Below are positions 18,231-27,966 of a DNA stretch of 64,000 nt, piece after piece. The stretch's first letter is position 1. Each line of letters opens with the position of its first letter. Made by a program: the position numbers and the translations under genes. The notes beneath the pieces were generated by a model. It was not told the DNA's origin. It did no database searches and was given only the letters and a program-made list of their open reading frames with translations. Origin of the DNA: Thermus brockianus (GTDB lineage Bacteria > Deinococcota > Deinococci > Deinococcales > Thermaceae); NCBI RefSeq assembly GCF_001880325.1, contig NZ_CP016312.1, positions 1,612,001-1,676,000 of the forward strand, in the 5' to 3' direction.

Positions 18231-19987
18231 GCCGTCTGGCAGAAGGTGCAGACCCCCACGGGGGGCAAGGGCTCCATGACCTCCTCCCGGCTTCCCTCCC
18301 GGAAGACGGTGATCCCCTTGCACCCCTCCTTCCAAGCGGTGAGGAAAAGCTGTTCCACCACCTCCTTGGGGGTTTCCTTGGGCAGGTTCACCGTGGAGGA
18401 GATGCTTTGGTCCACGTGGCGTTGCAAGGTGGCTTGGAGGCGCACCCTTTGGAATGGGTCCACGGTGTGCGCCGTGGGCCAGTCGGGGGTGCCGCCTTTG
18501 GTGGCCTTTCGGTAGCGCTTGAGAAGGGGGTGCTCCGCCAGGAAGACCTCTCCCCCGGCGTGGCGGAGGTAGGTGAGGGCGAAGATGGGCTCAATGCCGC
18601 CCGTCACCCCGGCCAGGATGGAGATGGACCCCGTGGGGGCGATGGAGAGGAGGGCGGCGTTTCTTAAACCTTTTTCCACCTTCTGGATGAGGGCCTCGGG
18701 GAGGGCCTGGATGAAGGGGCTTTGGAGGTGTTTTGCGGCGTTAAAGGCGGGGAAGGGGCCCTTCTCTTGGGCCAGCTGGGCGCTTTCCCCGTAGGCCGCC
18801 TCCTTGATGCGGCGCATGACCTCCTCGGCGAGGCGGAGGGCTTCCCCGCTGCCGTAGGGGAGGCCCAGCATGGCCAGCATGTCGGCGAGGCCCATGAGGC
18901 CAAGCCCGATGCGGCGGCTTCTCAGGGAGGCTTCCTTCTGGGCCCGCACGGGGTGGCGGTTCTTCCCCAGGTCCACCACCGCATCCAAGAAGCGCACCGC
19001 AAGCCGGGTGGCCTCCTCCAAGGCGGCGTAGTCCAGGGAGGCGTGGGGGGTGAAGGGGGCCTGGACGAAGGCGGCGAGGTTGAGGCTTCCCAGGTTGCAG
19101 GCCCCGTAGGGCTCCATGGGCACCTCCCCGCAGACGTTGACGCCTTGCACCTCCATCCCCCCGTACTGGGCCGTGGCCCAGGTGCGCACCCGGTCCCAGA
19201 AGAGGAGGCCAGGCTCGGCGCTGGCCCAGGCGGCCTCCACCAGGAGGGTCCATGCCTCCCTGGCCCGGATCTCCGCCCTGATTTCCTCCCTGGGCGTGGT
19301 GAAGGAAAGCCGCCAGGGCTCGTCGGCCAAGGCGGCTTCCAGGAAAGCGTCCGTGGCCCTTAGGGAGAGGTTGGCGTGGCGGATCCTCCTGCGCTCGGGG
19401 TCGGTCTTGGCCCTAAGGAAGTCCAGAAGCTCGGGGTGGGTGTCGGCGAAGGTGAGCATGAGGGCACCCCTCCTCCCCCCGCTCGCCCCCATGACCCCGG
19501 CCAGGGTGGAGAATAGCTCCATGAAGCTCACCGCCCCCGAGCTTTCCACCCCGGCGTTCCCCACCTTGGCCCCCTTGGGGCGGAGGACGTCGGCGTTGGT
19601 GCCCACCCCGCCTCCGTAGGCGAAGGTGCGCATGGCCTCGTCCAGGAAGCGGGCGATGCCCCGCACGGAGTCTTCCCGGATGGGGACGAAGTAGCAGTTG
19701 AAAAGGGTGCTCTTCCGCCAGTTGCCGAGGCCGAAGAGGATCCTCCCCCCAGGGACGAAGCGGAAGTCCTGGAGGAGCCAAAGGTAGGCTTCCTCCATCC
19801 CCCGGTCCAGCCGGGCGGCGTGGCGGGCGAGGCGGCGCCATAGCTCCGGGGGGGTGGCCTCGAGGGGCCTCCCCTCCCTGTCCCGCAGGGCGTAGCGCCG
19901 GAGGAAGACGCTCGCCCTAAGTTCGTCCCCCTCAAAGAACTCCAGGGCCAGGCGGATGGCCTCTTCTTCCCGGTAGGGCTTGGGCAC
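18227..19987 (-). CDS. nrdJ: Adenosylcobalamin-dependent ribonucleotide reductase (class II)
   Basis: Makes deoxyribonucleotides using adenosylcobalamin instead of an oxygen-dependent radical subunit. The 586-aa product has the N-terminal disulfide Cys region (LFNCYFVPI), GVGTNADVLRPKGAKVGNAGVESSG cut short here as GGGVGTNADVLR, the radical/acid motif NVCGEVP (usually NPCGE), ACNLGSLNL, and the phosphate loop SIAPTGSISILAG. The last residues VCTFCQTA hold the redox-active Cys pair that re-reduces the site. Start is GTG 19987 with GAAGG upstream. It faces away from the IS element at 20.06 kb. Confidence 0.92.
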   Translation of the reverse strand: MPKPYREEEAIRLALEFFEGDELRASVFLRRYALRDREGRPLEATPPELWRRLARHAARLDRGMEEAYLWLLQDFRFVPGGRILFGLGNWRKSTLFNCYFVPIREDSVRGIARFLDEAMRTFAYGGGVGTNADVLRPKGAKVGNAGVESSGAVSFMELFSTLAGVMGASGGRRGALMLTFADTHPELLDFLRAKTDPERRRIRHANLSLRATDAFLEAALADEPWRLSFTTPREEIRAEIRAREAWTLLVEAAWASAEPGLLFWDRVRTWATAQYGGMEVQGVNVCGEVPMEPYGACNLGSLNLAAFVQAPFTPHASLDYAALEEATRLAVRFLDAVVDLGKNRHPVRAQKEASLRSRRIGLGLMGLADMLAMLGLPYGSGEALRLAEEVMRRIKEAAYGESAQLAQEKGPFPAFNAAKHLQSPFIQALPEALIQKVEKGLRNAALLSIAPTGSISILAGVTGGIEPIFALTYLRHAGGEVFLAEHPLLKRYRKATKGGTPDWPTAHTVDPFQRVRLQATLQRHVDQSISSTVNLPKETPKEVVEQLFLTAWKEGCKGITVFREGSREEVMEPLPPVGVCTFCQTA

Positions 19988-20024
19988 GCCTTCAGTTTAG
20001 AGAAAAGCGGGGGCGTGGGGGAGC

Positions 20025-20030
20025 TATAAT
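20025..20030 (+). promoter_or_regulatory. Perfect TATAAT -10 box upstream of the IS element
   Basis: TATAAT on the plus strand about 30-100 bases before the likely left end of the tnpB element. It may be the original proS promoter now separated from the gene by the insertion, or the tnpB promoter. No clear -35 box was identified. Confidence 0.4.
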
Positions 20031-20100
20031 GCCCCGGACTTTCCGCCCCTGGGATACATGGCCTCCCCCCCGCCCTCTGGAGGCAGACAGAGCATCGTGG

Positions 20101-20135
20101 GCGCCAGATGCCCTGTCATGGTAGACAGGTGGCGC
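20101..20135 (+). promoter_or_regulatory. Left-end hairpin overlapping the tnpB start
   Basis: GCGCCA (20101-20106) pairs with TGGCGC (20130-20135), and inside it CCTGTC (20112-20117) pairs with GACAGG (20124-20129) around loop ATGGTA; bases 20107-20111 bulge out. The GTG start of tnpB (20129-20131) is within the stem. Confidence 0.55.
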
Positions 20136-21267
20136 GTAGAGCCTTCAAATACCGCCTCTATCCCACCAAGCCCCAACAAAAAGACCTAGAACGCACCCTG
20201 GAACTCTGCCGCCAGCTCTACAACGCCGCCCTTCAGGAGAGGAGGGAGGCCTACAAGAAGGCGAAGAAAAGCCTCTCCCTCCACGAGCAAAAGCGATGGC
20301 TCCCCGAGATACGGGCTGACCTGCCCGAGTACCAAAGGGTCCACTCCCAGGTCCTGCAAGACGTTCTCCAAAGGGTAGACCGGGCTTTTCAAGGCTTCTT
20401 CCGTCGGGTTAGGGCCAAAGGGGGAAAAGCCGGTTATCCCCGGTTCAAGGGAAAGGGACGCTACGACTCCTTCACCTTCCCCCAAGCCTACGCCACCGGG
20501 GTCAAACTCCAGGAGGGGGGGAAGCGGGTGCTCATCCACGGCGTTGGTTCGGTAAAGGTGAAGCTTCACCGACCCTTAGAGGGGCAACTCAAGACCGCCA
20601 CGGTCAAGCGAGAGGGGAACGAATGGTACGTGGTCTTCGTCTGCGAGGTGGAGCCCAAACCCCTTTCCCCTTCTGGCGAGGCGGTGGGCATTGACTTGGG
20701 GACCAACCCCCACTTTCTCATCACCTCGGAGGGGGAGAAGATAGAAGCCCCCAGGTATTATCAAAAGGCTCAAAACAAACTAGCTAGGAAGCAGAGGGAG
20801 CTTTCCCGTAAGAAACGGGGTAGCAACCGGTACGACAAGGCAAAAGAGGAGCTTGCCCGGCTTCACCGGAAGGTAGCCCGGCAACGGCTGGATTTTCACC
20901 ACAAGGTGGCCCGGGGGTTGGTGAACCGCTATGGAACCATCGTCCACGAAGACCTGAACATCCTAGGTCTGAGCCGTAGCCACGTGGCTAAGGGCGTACA
21001 TGACGCTGGTTGGGCTCAGTTTTTGCGGATCCTTGCCTACAAAGCGGAGGAGGCTGGTAGGCGAGTGATAACGGTAGACCCTAAGTACACCAGCCAGGAC
21101 TGCCCGGTGTGCGGCCACAGGGAGAGGCGACCCTTGTGGGTCAGGGAGTTCACCTGTCCCGCTTGTGGGACTTCCCTGCACCGGGATGTGGCCATGTGGC
21201 CGCTGCGCGGAACATCCTGGCGAAGGCCTGGACGGGGCCTTCGGGGAGGGATGCCCTCGCGTTCTGA
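20129..21267 (+). pseudogene. tnpB: tnpB RNA-guided nuclease gene, broken by an 8-bp duplication
   Basis: TnpB is the RuvC-type, omega-RNA-guided nuclease of IS605 elements and the ancestor of Cas12. From GTG 20129 the protein runs RAFKYRLYPTKPQ, then the RuvC motifs GIDLGTNP (Asp189), IVHEDLNILGL (Glu274), the zinc ribbon CPVCG...CPACG, and RDV with Asp353. Directly there ATGTGGCC occurs twice in tandem (21186-21193, 21194-21201), shifting the frame. Removing one copy restores AAARNILAKAW, the conserved RuvC-III end, and a stop at 21265-21267 (376 codons). As it stands the RN residues after the last catalytic Asp are lost, so the nuclease is probably dead. Confidence 0.85.
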
Positions 21268-22757
<1,490 letters not shown>

Positions 22758-22758
22758 C

Positions 22759-24495
22759 GTGCGGGTCCTGGGGCGCAGGGTTTACTGGCGGTGGTACGGG
22801 GAGGTGCTCCTGGAGGAGGGCATCGTCCTCCGCATGTCGGGGGATGCCGCCAAGTGGCTTCGCCCAGGGGACCGGGTGCGCTTAAGGACGGAGTTCCAAA
22901 AGCCCCTCCTGGACTTTGACGAGTACGCCCTAGAGGGGGCCTTCCCCCTCTGGCCCCCCTTTAGCCGGGAGCTCGTGCACGTGCGGGAAAGCCCCTTGGG
23001 CGGGGAGGCCTACCGGTACCGCCTTCGGGTGCGGGAGGCCACCTACGAGGGGGATTTTGAGGCCATCGCCGAGCTGGAGCAGTTCCACTACGCCTCGGAG
23101 AAGGAGGTGGTGGCCCTTTGGGTCTGCACCCGGTGCCATAAGACCCTTCTCGCCAACGCCAAGCCCGTCTGCGATTGCGGGGGAGAGGCGCGGCTTAAGG
23201 AGATTCGGGGCTCCACCCCGGCGAGCCGCTTCCTGGTGTTAGAACTCCTGGAGCGCCTCCCCTTTGAGCCCAAGATCCTCGGCTACCTGCGCCTAGACCC
23301 GCCCATCCCCCGCATGCACCGCAAGACCCCCCAAGGGGTGGAGCGGGACATCCGGGAAAGGATTTTCCCCAAGGACTGGTTCCACCCCACCTACGAGGGG
23401 GGAGGCGACTGGGAGGAGGCCCTGGACCGGGTGCATACCGCCGCCGCCCGCATCGCCCGGGTGGTGGTCCACCCCGACTACCGCTCGGAGGGCTTTGGGA
23501 AGCTTCTGGTGGAGATGGCCTTGGCCTGGGCCAAGGAGCGGGGCGCCCCCGAGGGAAGGCGGGAGAAGCACCTCGTCTACACCATCGCCCAGATGGCCCG
23601 CTACCACCCCTTCTTTGAGAAGGTGGGCTTCCGCTACCTCTTTGAAACCGCCTCGGGGCGGCCCGTGCTCTTTTACCCCTTAACCGAGGAGGCGAGGGCG
23701 TATTTAGAGCGCTTCCTCCGGGAGGATCCCTACGCCCGGGCCCACGGGGGGAGGCTCTTCCGGCCCCGGTTTGGGCGGGTGGCGGGGCTTAAGGGGCCCA
23801 TAAGCCTCCAAGGGGTCCACAAGGCTTACCGGAGCCACCTGGACCTTAAGGGGCTCTCCGGGGAGGTTCAGGAGGCCTTGGCGGCCTTTGGGGTGAAGGC
23901 GCGGGTGGTGGAGCGGGCGGTGCTCCGGGGTGCGGCGTTGGAAATTCCCCCAGGGGCCCTGGTGGTCCTGGCGGGGGCGAGCGGGGCGGGGAAGACCACC
24001 CTGCTCCGCCTCCTCCTGGGCGAGCCCCCGGACCTGGGCCGGGTGGTCCTGCCCCCGGGCAGGCGCGTGGCCTACATCCCGGGGGAGCGGGAGGTGGCGC
24101 TGGGGGAGGGGGCGGTCCTCGAGGCGGTCTACCGGAAGCTTGGGGACGTGGGGGCGGCCATTGAGGTCTTGAACCGCGTGGGGCTTTCCGACGCCGTGCT
24201 CTACCGGGCCAGGCCCTTGGAGCTTTCCACGGGGCAGAGGGAGCGCTTCCGCCTCGCCCTTCTCTTGGCCGAGAGGCCCGACCTTCTCCTCATAGACGAG
24301 TTCGCCGCCCACCTGGACGTGCCCACCGCCCGGCGGGTGGCCTTGGGCCTGGGCAAGCTTTGCCGGGAAGCGGGGATCACCCTGGTGGCGGCCACCCACC
24401 GCCCCGAGGTCATCGCCGCCTTGGACCCCGACCTGCTGGTCTTTGTGGGCTACGGGGGGCTCACCACGGTACCTCGGAGAGGTCCACGAACATGA
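22759..24495 (+). CDS. Fusion of a zinc-finger/GNAT acetyltransferase part with an ABC-type ATPase
   Basis: A 578-aa protein with unusual domain order. Residues 1-110 resemble no family known to me; a zinc-binding CTRCHKTLLANAKPVCDCGG follows at about 122-141. A GNAT acetyltransferase core has VVVHPDYRSEGFGKLLVEMA at about 234-253 (acetyl-CoA loop). The C-terminal third is an ABC ATPase: Walker A GASGAGKTT at about 404, signature LSTGQRERF at about 488, Walker B LLLIDEFAAHLD at about 509. No membrane segment exists, so it is not a transporter. GTG 22759 starts one base after the proS stop, so the two are co-translated, which hints at a translation-related role. Function unknown. Confidence 0.75.
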   Translation: MRVLGRRVYWRWYGEVLLEEGIVLRMSGDAAKWLRPGDRVRLRTEFQKPLLDFDEYALEGAFPLWPPFSRELVHVRESPLGGEAYRYRLRVREATYEGDFEAIAELEQFHYASEKEVVALWVCTRCHKTLLANAKPVCDCGGEARLKEIRGSTPASRFLVLELLERLPFEPKILGYLRLDPPIPRMHRKTPQGVERDIRERIFPKDWFHPTYEGGGDWEEALDRVHTAAARIARVVVHPDYRSEGFGKLLVEMALAWAKERGAPEGRREKHLVYTIAQMARYHPFFEKVGFRYLFETASGRPVLFYPLTEEARAYLERFLREDPYARAHGGRLFRPRFGRVAGLKGPISLQGVHKAYRSHLDLKGLSGEVQEALAAFGVKARVVERAVLRGAALEIPPGALVVLAGASGAGKTTLLRLLLGEPPDLGRVVLPPGRRVAYIPGEREVALGEGAVLEAVYRKLGDVGAAIEVLNRVGLSDAVLYRARPLELSTGQRERFRLALLLAERPDLLLIDEFAAHLDVPTARRVALGLGKLCREAGITLVAATHRPEVIAALDPDLLVFVGYGGLTTVPRRGPRT

Positions 24496-24826
24496 CCCGG
24501 CCCTTGCGCCGGGGAACCCAGAGGGGTTTTTCATAGCGGAAGGCGTTTTCCAAGACCCAGGCGTAGAGGGGGGCATCCTCGGCGTAGGCCCGGAGGAAGG
24601 CCTCCTCCGCCCGGTGCTTGGCGAAGTGGGGCAGGAGCTCCTCCACGCTGAAAGGGCCTTCCACGCCCACCAGGTCCGCCTGGCCGATAAGCCTCCCTCC
24701 CGTGACGATGCCCAAGGGCCCCCGGTGGCGGGCGTAGCGCTTGCGAATCTCCCAGGTTTTCTCGCCGTCCACGATGAGGCTGGCGTAGGGTTCGCGCACG
24801 ATGAGCCCGATTTTGGGCCTTTCCAC
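24461..24826 (-). CDS. ASCH domain protein
   Basis: A 121-aa protein with the ASCH (PUA-like, RNA-binding) signature at its start: GLIVREPYASLIVDGEKTWE followed by IRKR; the rest (LIGQADLVGVEGPFSVEELL, then VMFVDLSEVPW) fits the fold. ASCH proteins bind RNA or act as small nucleoside hydrolases. Its 3' end overlaps the end of the GNAT-ABC gene on the other strand by 35 bases. It is divergent from nth. Confidence 0.8.
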   Translation of the reverse strand: MERPKIGLIVREPYASLIVDGEKTWEIRKRYARHRGPLGIVTGGRLIGQADLVGVEGPFSVEELLPHFAKHRAEEAFLRAYAEDAPLYAWVLENAFRYEKPLWVPRRKGRVMFVDLSEVPW

Positions 24827-24849
24827 ACCCCCATTGTAGAGTAGGGGGC

Positions 24850-25503
24850 GTGGGTTGTCCGAGGGAAGGGCTTAAGGAAAGGAAGGCGAGGGCGCTGGCC
24901 GTTCTCAGAGCCTTAAAGGAGGCCTATCCCGGTGCCCGCACGGAGCTTAAGCACAATAGCCCCTTCCAACTCCTTGTGGCCACGGTCCTTTCCGCCCAGG
25001 CCACGGATAGGAGCGTGAACGAGGCCACCCCGGCTCTCTTCGCCCGCTTTCCCGACGCCAAGGCCCTGGCGGAGGCCACGCCCGAGGAGGTGGAGCCCTA
25101 TATCAGGCGCATCGGGCTCTACAAGACCAAGGCCAAGAACCTGGTGGCCCTGGCGCAGCGGCTCGTGGCGGAGTATGGGGGAGAGGTGCCTAGGAGCAAG
25201 GAGGCCCTCATGCGGCTTCCCGGGGTGGGTTGGAAGACGGCCACGGTGGTCCTGGGGGCGGCCTTCGGCGTCCCCGGCATCGCCGTGGACACCCACGTGG
25301 CGCGCCTAAGCCGGAGGCTTTGCCTTACGGAAGCCAAGCGCCCGGAGAAGATTGGAAGGGATTTGGAAAGCCTTTTCCCCAAGGAGGACTGGGTCTTCGT
25401 CCACCACGCCCTGGTCCTCCACGGCCGCTACGTGTGCACGGCGAGGAGGCCCCGTTGCGGCGCCTGCGTCCTCGCCCCCTACTGTCCAAGCCGGGAGGCT
25501 TAG
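24850..25503 (+). CDS. nth: Endonuclease III
   Basis: Base-excision repair glycosylase/AP lyase for oxidised pyrimidines. The 217-aa product has the helix-hairpin-helix LPGVGWKTATVVL with the catalytic Lys, VDTHVARLSRRL with the catalytic Asp, and the [4Fe-4S] motif C-x6-C-x2-C-x5-C in CTARRPRCGACVLAPYC. Start GTG 24850. The MFS gene follows after a short gap with its own ribosome site. Confidence 0.95.
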   Translation: MGCPREGLKERKARALAVLRALKEAYPGARTELKHNSPFQLLVATVLSAQATDRSVNEATPALFARFPDAKALAEATPEEVEPYIRRIGLYKTKAKNLVALAQRLVAEYGGEVPRSKEALMRLPGVGWKTATVVLGAAFGVPGIAVDTHVARLSRRLCLTEAKRPEKIGRDLESLFPKEDWVFVHHALVLHGRYVCTARRPRCGACVLAPYCPSREA

Positions 25504-25519
25504 GCTAAGGAGGTCTTCG

Positions 25520-26659
25520 GTGAAGGGGATTTCCCCCGCATACCGCTTTGTGCTGGCCAGTTTTCTTTGGTCCTTCGGGGCCAACCTGGTTTACTTTTTC
25601 CTCAACTTCCACCTCCAGGCCCTGGGCTATACCCGGGCCCACATCGGCTACGCCCAGGCCCTTCTCCTCCTCATGGGGGTGGTGTCCGCCCTGCCCCTCG
25701 CCTACCTCATCCCCCGCCTGGGTTACCTCAAAAGCCTCTACTTGGCCTTTTTCCTGGCGGCGGGAAGCGGTCTGCTCCTGGGGCTCGGCCTCTTGGTCTT
25801 TCCCGCCCTCGGGGGGTACGGCCTGGCGGGGGCCCTTTTGCAGGGGGCGGCGGCGCCCCTCATGGCGCGGCTCGTGCCCCCGGAAAGGCGGGTGGCCCTT
25901 TTCAGCCTGCAGGCGGCCCTCACCACGGCGAGCGGCTTTTTCTCCACCCTGCTCGCTGGCCTCCTGTCCGAGTGGGTGGGGGCCAGGCACGTCCTCCTCT
26001 TCGCCCTGCCCTTCTTCCTCCTGGCGGTGCCCTTGGCCCTGGGCTTGCCGGAAGGGGAAGGGAAGACCCCTCGGCTTGGGGGGCGGTTTGGGGTGTGGCT
26101 TCGCCTCCTCGTGCCCCAGGTGGTCATCGGCTTTGGGGCGGGGCTCGTCATTCCCTTTTTGAACCTTTACCTGAAGGAGAAGTTCGGCCTCACCTACGGG
26201 GCCACGGGGCTCGTCTTCGCCCTCTCCTCCTTGGCCACGGGCGGGGCCATGCTCCTCCAGCCCCTTTTGGTGCATAGGGTGGGGAAGCTTAAGGCCATCG
26301 TCCTGGTGCAGGCCCTCTCCCTCCCCTTCCTCGCCCTTTTGGCCTGGGCCCCTTGGCTTCCCGTGGTCACCTTCGCCCTTTTGGTGCGGGGGGCCCTGAT
26401 GAACGCCGCCGGGCCCGTCTACGCCGCCTTGGTCATGGACTACTTGCCCGAGGAGGAGCGCCCGGGTTTCTTTTTGGTGGAGTCGGCGCTTTGGAGCCTC
26501 CTTTTCGCCCTAGGAAGTGCCCTTTCCGGTAAGCTCCAGGCGGCTTTGGGGCTTCCCGCCTTCCACTACCTCTTTGGGGCCACCTTGGCCCTTTACGCCC
26601 TGGGCATCGCCCTTTGGCCGTGGGCCTTTGGCCGCCTAAAAGCCCTTTACGAGGCCTAA
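25520..26659 (+). CDS. MFS transporter
   Basis: Membrane carrier of 379 aa with about 12 hydrophobic helices, starting KGISPAYRFVLASFLWSFGANLVYF in two parts; the loop between helices 2 and 3 reads LIPRLGYLKSLY, similar to the MFS-A motif. Start GTG 25520 lies eight bases after AAGGAGGT; longer in-frame starts would run through nth. Substrate not predictable; drug or sugar efflux are both possible. Confidence 0.85.
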   Translation: MKGISPAYRFVLASFLWSFGANLVYFFLNFHLQALGYTRAHIGYAQALLLLMGVVSALPLAYLIPRLGYLKSLYLAFFLAAGSGLLLGLGLLVFPALGGYGLAGALLQGAAAPLMARLVPPERRVALFSLQAALTTASGFFSTLLAGLLSEWVGARHVLLFALPFFLLAVPLALGLPEGEGKTPRLGGRFGVWLRLLVPQVVIGFGAGLVIPFLNLYLKEKFGLTYGATGLVFALSSLATGGAMLLQPLLVHRVGKLKAIVLVQALSLPFLALLAWAPWLPVVTFALLVRGALMNAAGPVYAALVMDYLPEEERPGFFLVESALWSLLFALGSALSGKLQAALGLPAFHYLFGATLALYALGIALWPWAFGRLKALYEA

Positions 26660-26676
26660 TGCGCTAGACTGGACCC

Positions 26677-27891
26677 GTGCGCACGAACCTCAGCGTGGAG
26701 GAAGCCTTGGCCCTGGTGCTGGCGGAGGCCCGCGGGGAGCTGGGCGTGGAGGAGGTTCCCCTCCGGGAGGCCTACGGCCGGGTCCTGGCGGAAGACCTCG
26801 CCTCCCGGGTGGACCACCCGGACCAGGACGACACCGCCGTGGACGGCTACGCCTGCCGGGAGGAGGATACTTGGGGGGCTTCGGGGGATAACCCCGTGCG
26901 CCTCCGGGTCATCGGGGAGTCTCCGGCGGGGAGGCCCTTTGCGGGCAGGGTGGGGAAGGGCGAGGCGGTGGCGGTGTACACGGGTGCCCCCATTCCCCCG
27001 GGGGCCAACGCCGTGGTGCGGGTGGAGGACACGCGGCGGGAAGGGGAGGATGTCCTCCTCTTCGCCCCAGCGAGCCCCAAGGACATCCGGCCCAAGGGGG
27101 ATGACCTGAAGCGGGGGGAGGTTTACCTGAGGCGGGGGGATCTCCTCACCCCCGGGAGGCTGGGCCTGGCTGCGGCCATGGGCTACCCACGCCTCAAGGT
27201 CTTCCGCCGGCCCCGGGTGGGCATCCTCTCCACGGGGGACGAGGTGGTGGAGCCGGGGGAGCCCTTGCCCTTCGGCGGGGTGTACAACTCCAACGCCTAT
27301 AGCCTGTTGGGGTTGGTCCTCGAGGCGGGGGGGGAACCCGTCCTCCTGGGCAAGGTGGCGGACCGTCCCGAGGAGGTGCTGGCCCGCCTGGAGGCGGCGG
27401 GGCCTTTGGACCTCCTCCTCACCTCGGGCGGGGTTTCCATGGGGGAGTACGACGTGGTGCGGAAGGTCTTGGAAGAGAGGGGCGAGGTGGTCTTCTGGAA
27501 GGTGAAGCAGCAGCCCGGAGGGCCTTTGCTCCTCGCCCGGCTAGGGGGCCTTCCCGTCCTAGGCCTTCCGGGAAACCCCGTGTCCAGCATGGTCACCTTC
27601 TTCCTCTACGGCAGGCCCTTCCTCTTCCGCCTCCTAGGGCGCACCGACCCCCCTTACCGCCCCCTCAAGGCCCGGGCCCTTACCCCCTTCAAGGGGGCCA
27701 AGGGCAAGAAGGTCTTCCGCCGGGGGGTGCTTTCCTTTGAGGAGGAGCTCGTGGTGCGCACCACGGGCAACCAAAGCAGCGGCGTCCTCCGCTCCATGGC
27801 CTTCGGCAACGCCCTCGTGGTCCTTCCCCCGGACCGGGACGCCCGGGAGGGGGAGGTGGTGGAGGTCATCCCCTTGACATTCGTGCTCTAG
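26677..27891 (+). CDS. moeA: Molybdopterin molybdenumtransferase
   Basis: Inserts molybdate (or tungstate) into adenylylated molybdopterin, last step of Moco synthesis. The 404-aa product has the MoeA features DQDDTAVDGYA, AVYTGAPIPPGANAVV, GILSTGDEVVEPGEPL, LLTSGGVSMGEYDVV and GLPGNPVSSMV in order. Start GTG 26677 has TAGACT (26665-26670) six bases upstream, so the mRNA is probably leaderless. The promoter of hera lies in its last codons. Confidence 0.95.
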   Translation: MRTNLSVEEALALVLAEARGELGVEEVPLREAYGRVLAEDLASRVDHPDQDDTAVDGYACREEDTWGASGDNPVRLRVIGESPAGRPFAGRVGKGEAVAVYTGAPIPPGANAVVRVEDTRREGEDVLLFAPASPKDIRPKGDDLKRGEVYLRRGDLLTPGRLGLAAAMGYPRLKVFRRPRVGILSTGDEVVEPGEPLPFGGVYNSNAYSLLGLVLEAGGEPVLLGKVADRPEEVLARLEAAGPLDLLLTSGGVSMGEYDVVRKVLEERGEVVFWKVKQQPGGPLLLARLGGLPVLGLPGNPVSSMVTFFLYGRPFLFRLLGRTDPPYRPLKARALTPFKGAKGKKVFRRGVLSFEEELVVRTTGNQSSGVLRSMAFGNALVVLPPDRDAREGEVVEVIPLTFVL

Positions 27892-27902
27892 TTCACTAAA
27901 CT
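27874..27902 (+). promoter_or_regulatory. Strong promoter of hera inside the moeA end
   Basis: TTGACA (27874-27879), 17-base spacer, TAAACT (27897-27902). The -35 lies within the last codons of moeA. Transcription should begin near 27909, giving a leader of about 58 nt before hera ATG 27967. Confidence 0.8.
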
Positions 27903-27966
27903 TGAAAGGTTTACGGGCTTTACCCCTCCTTTTCGGGCGCGGGTGGGGCCCGGGAAGCGAGCGAGA

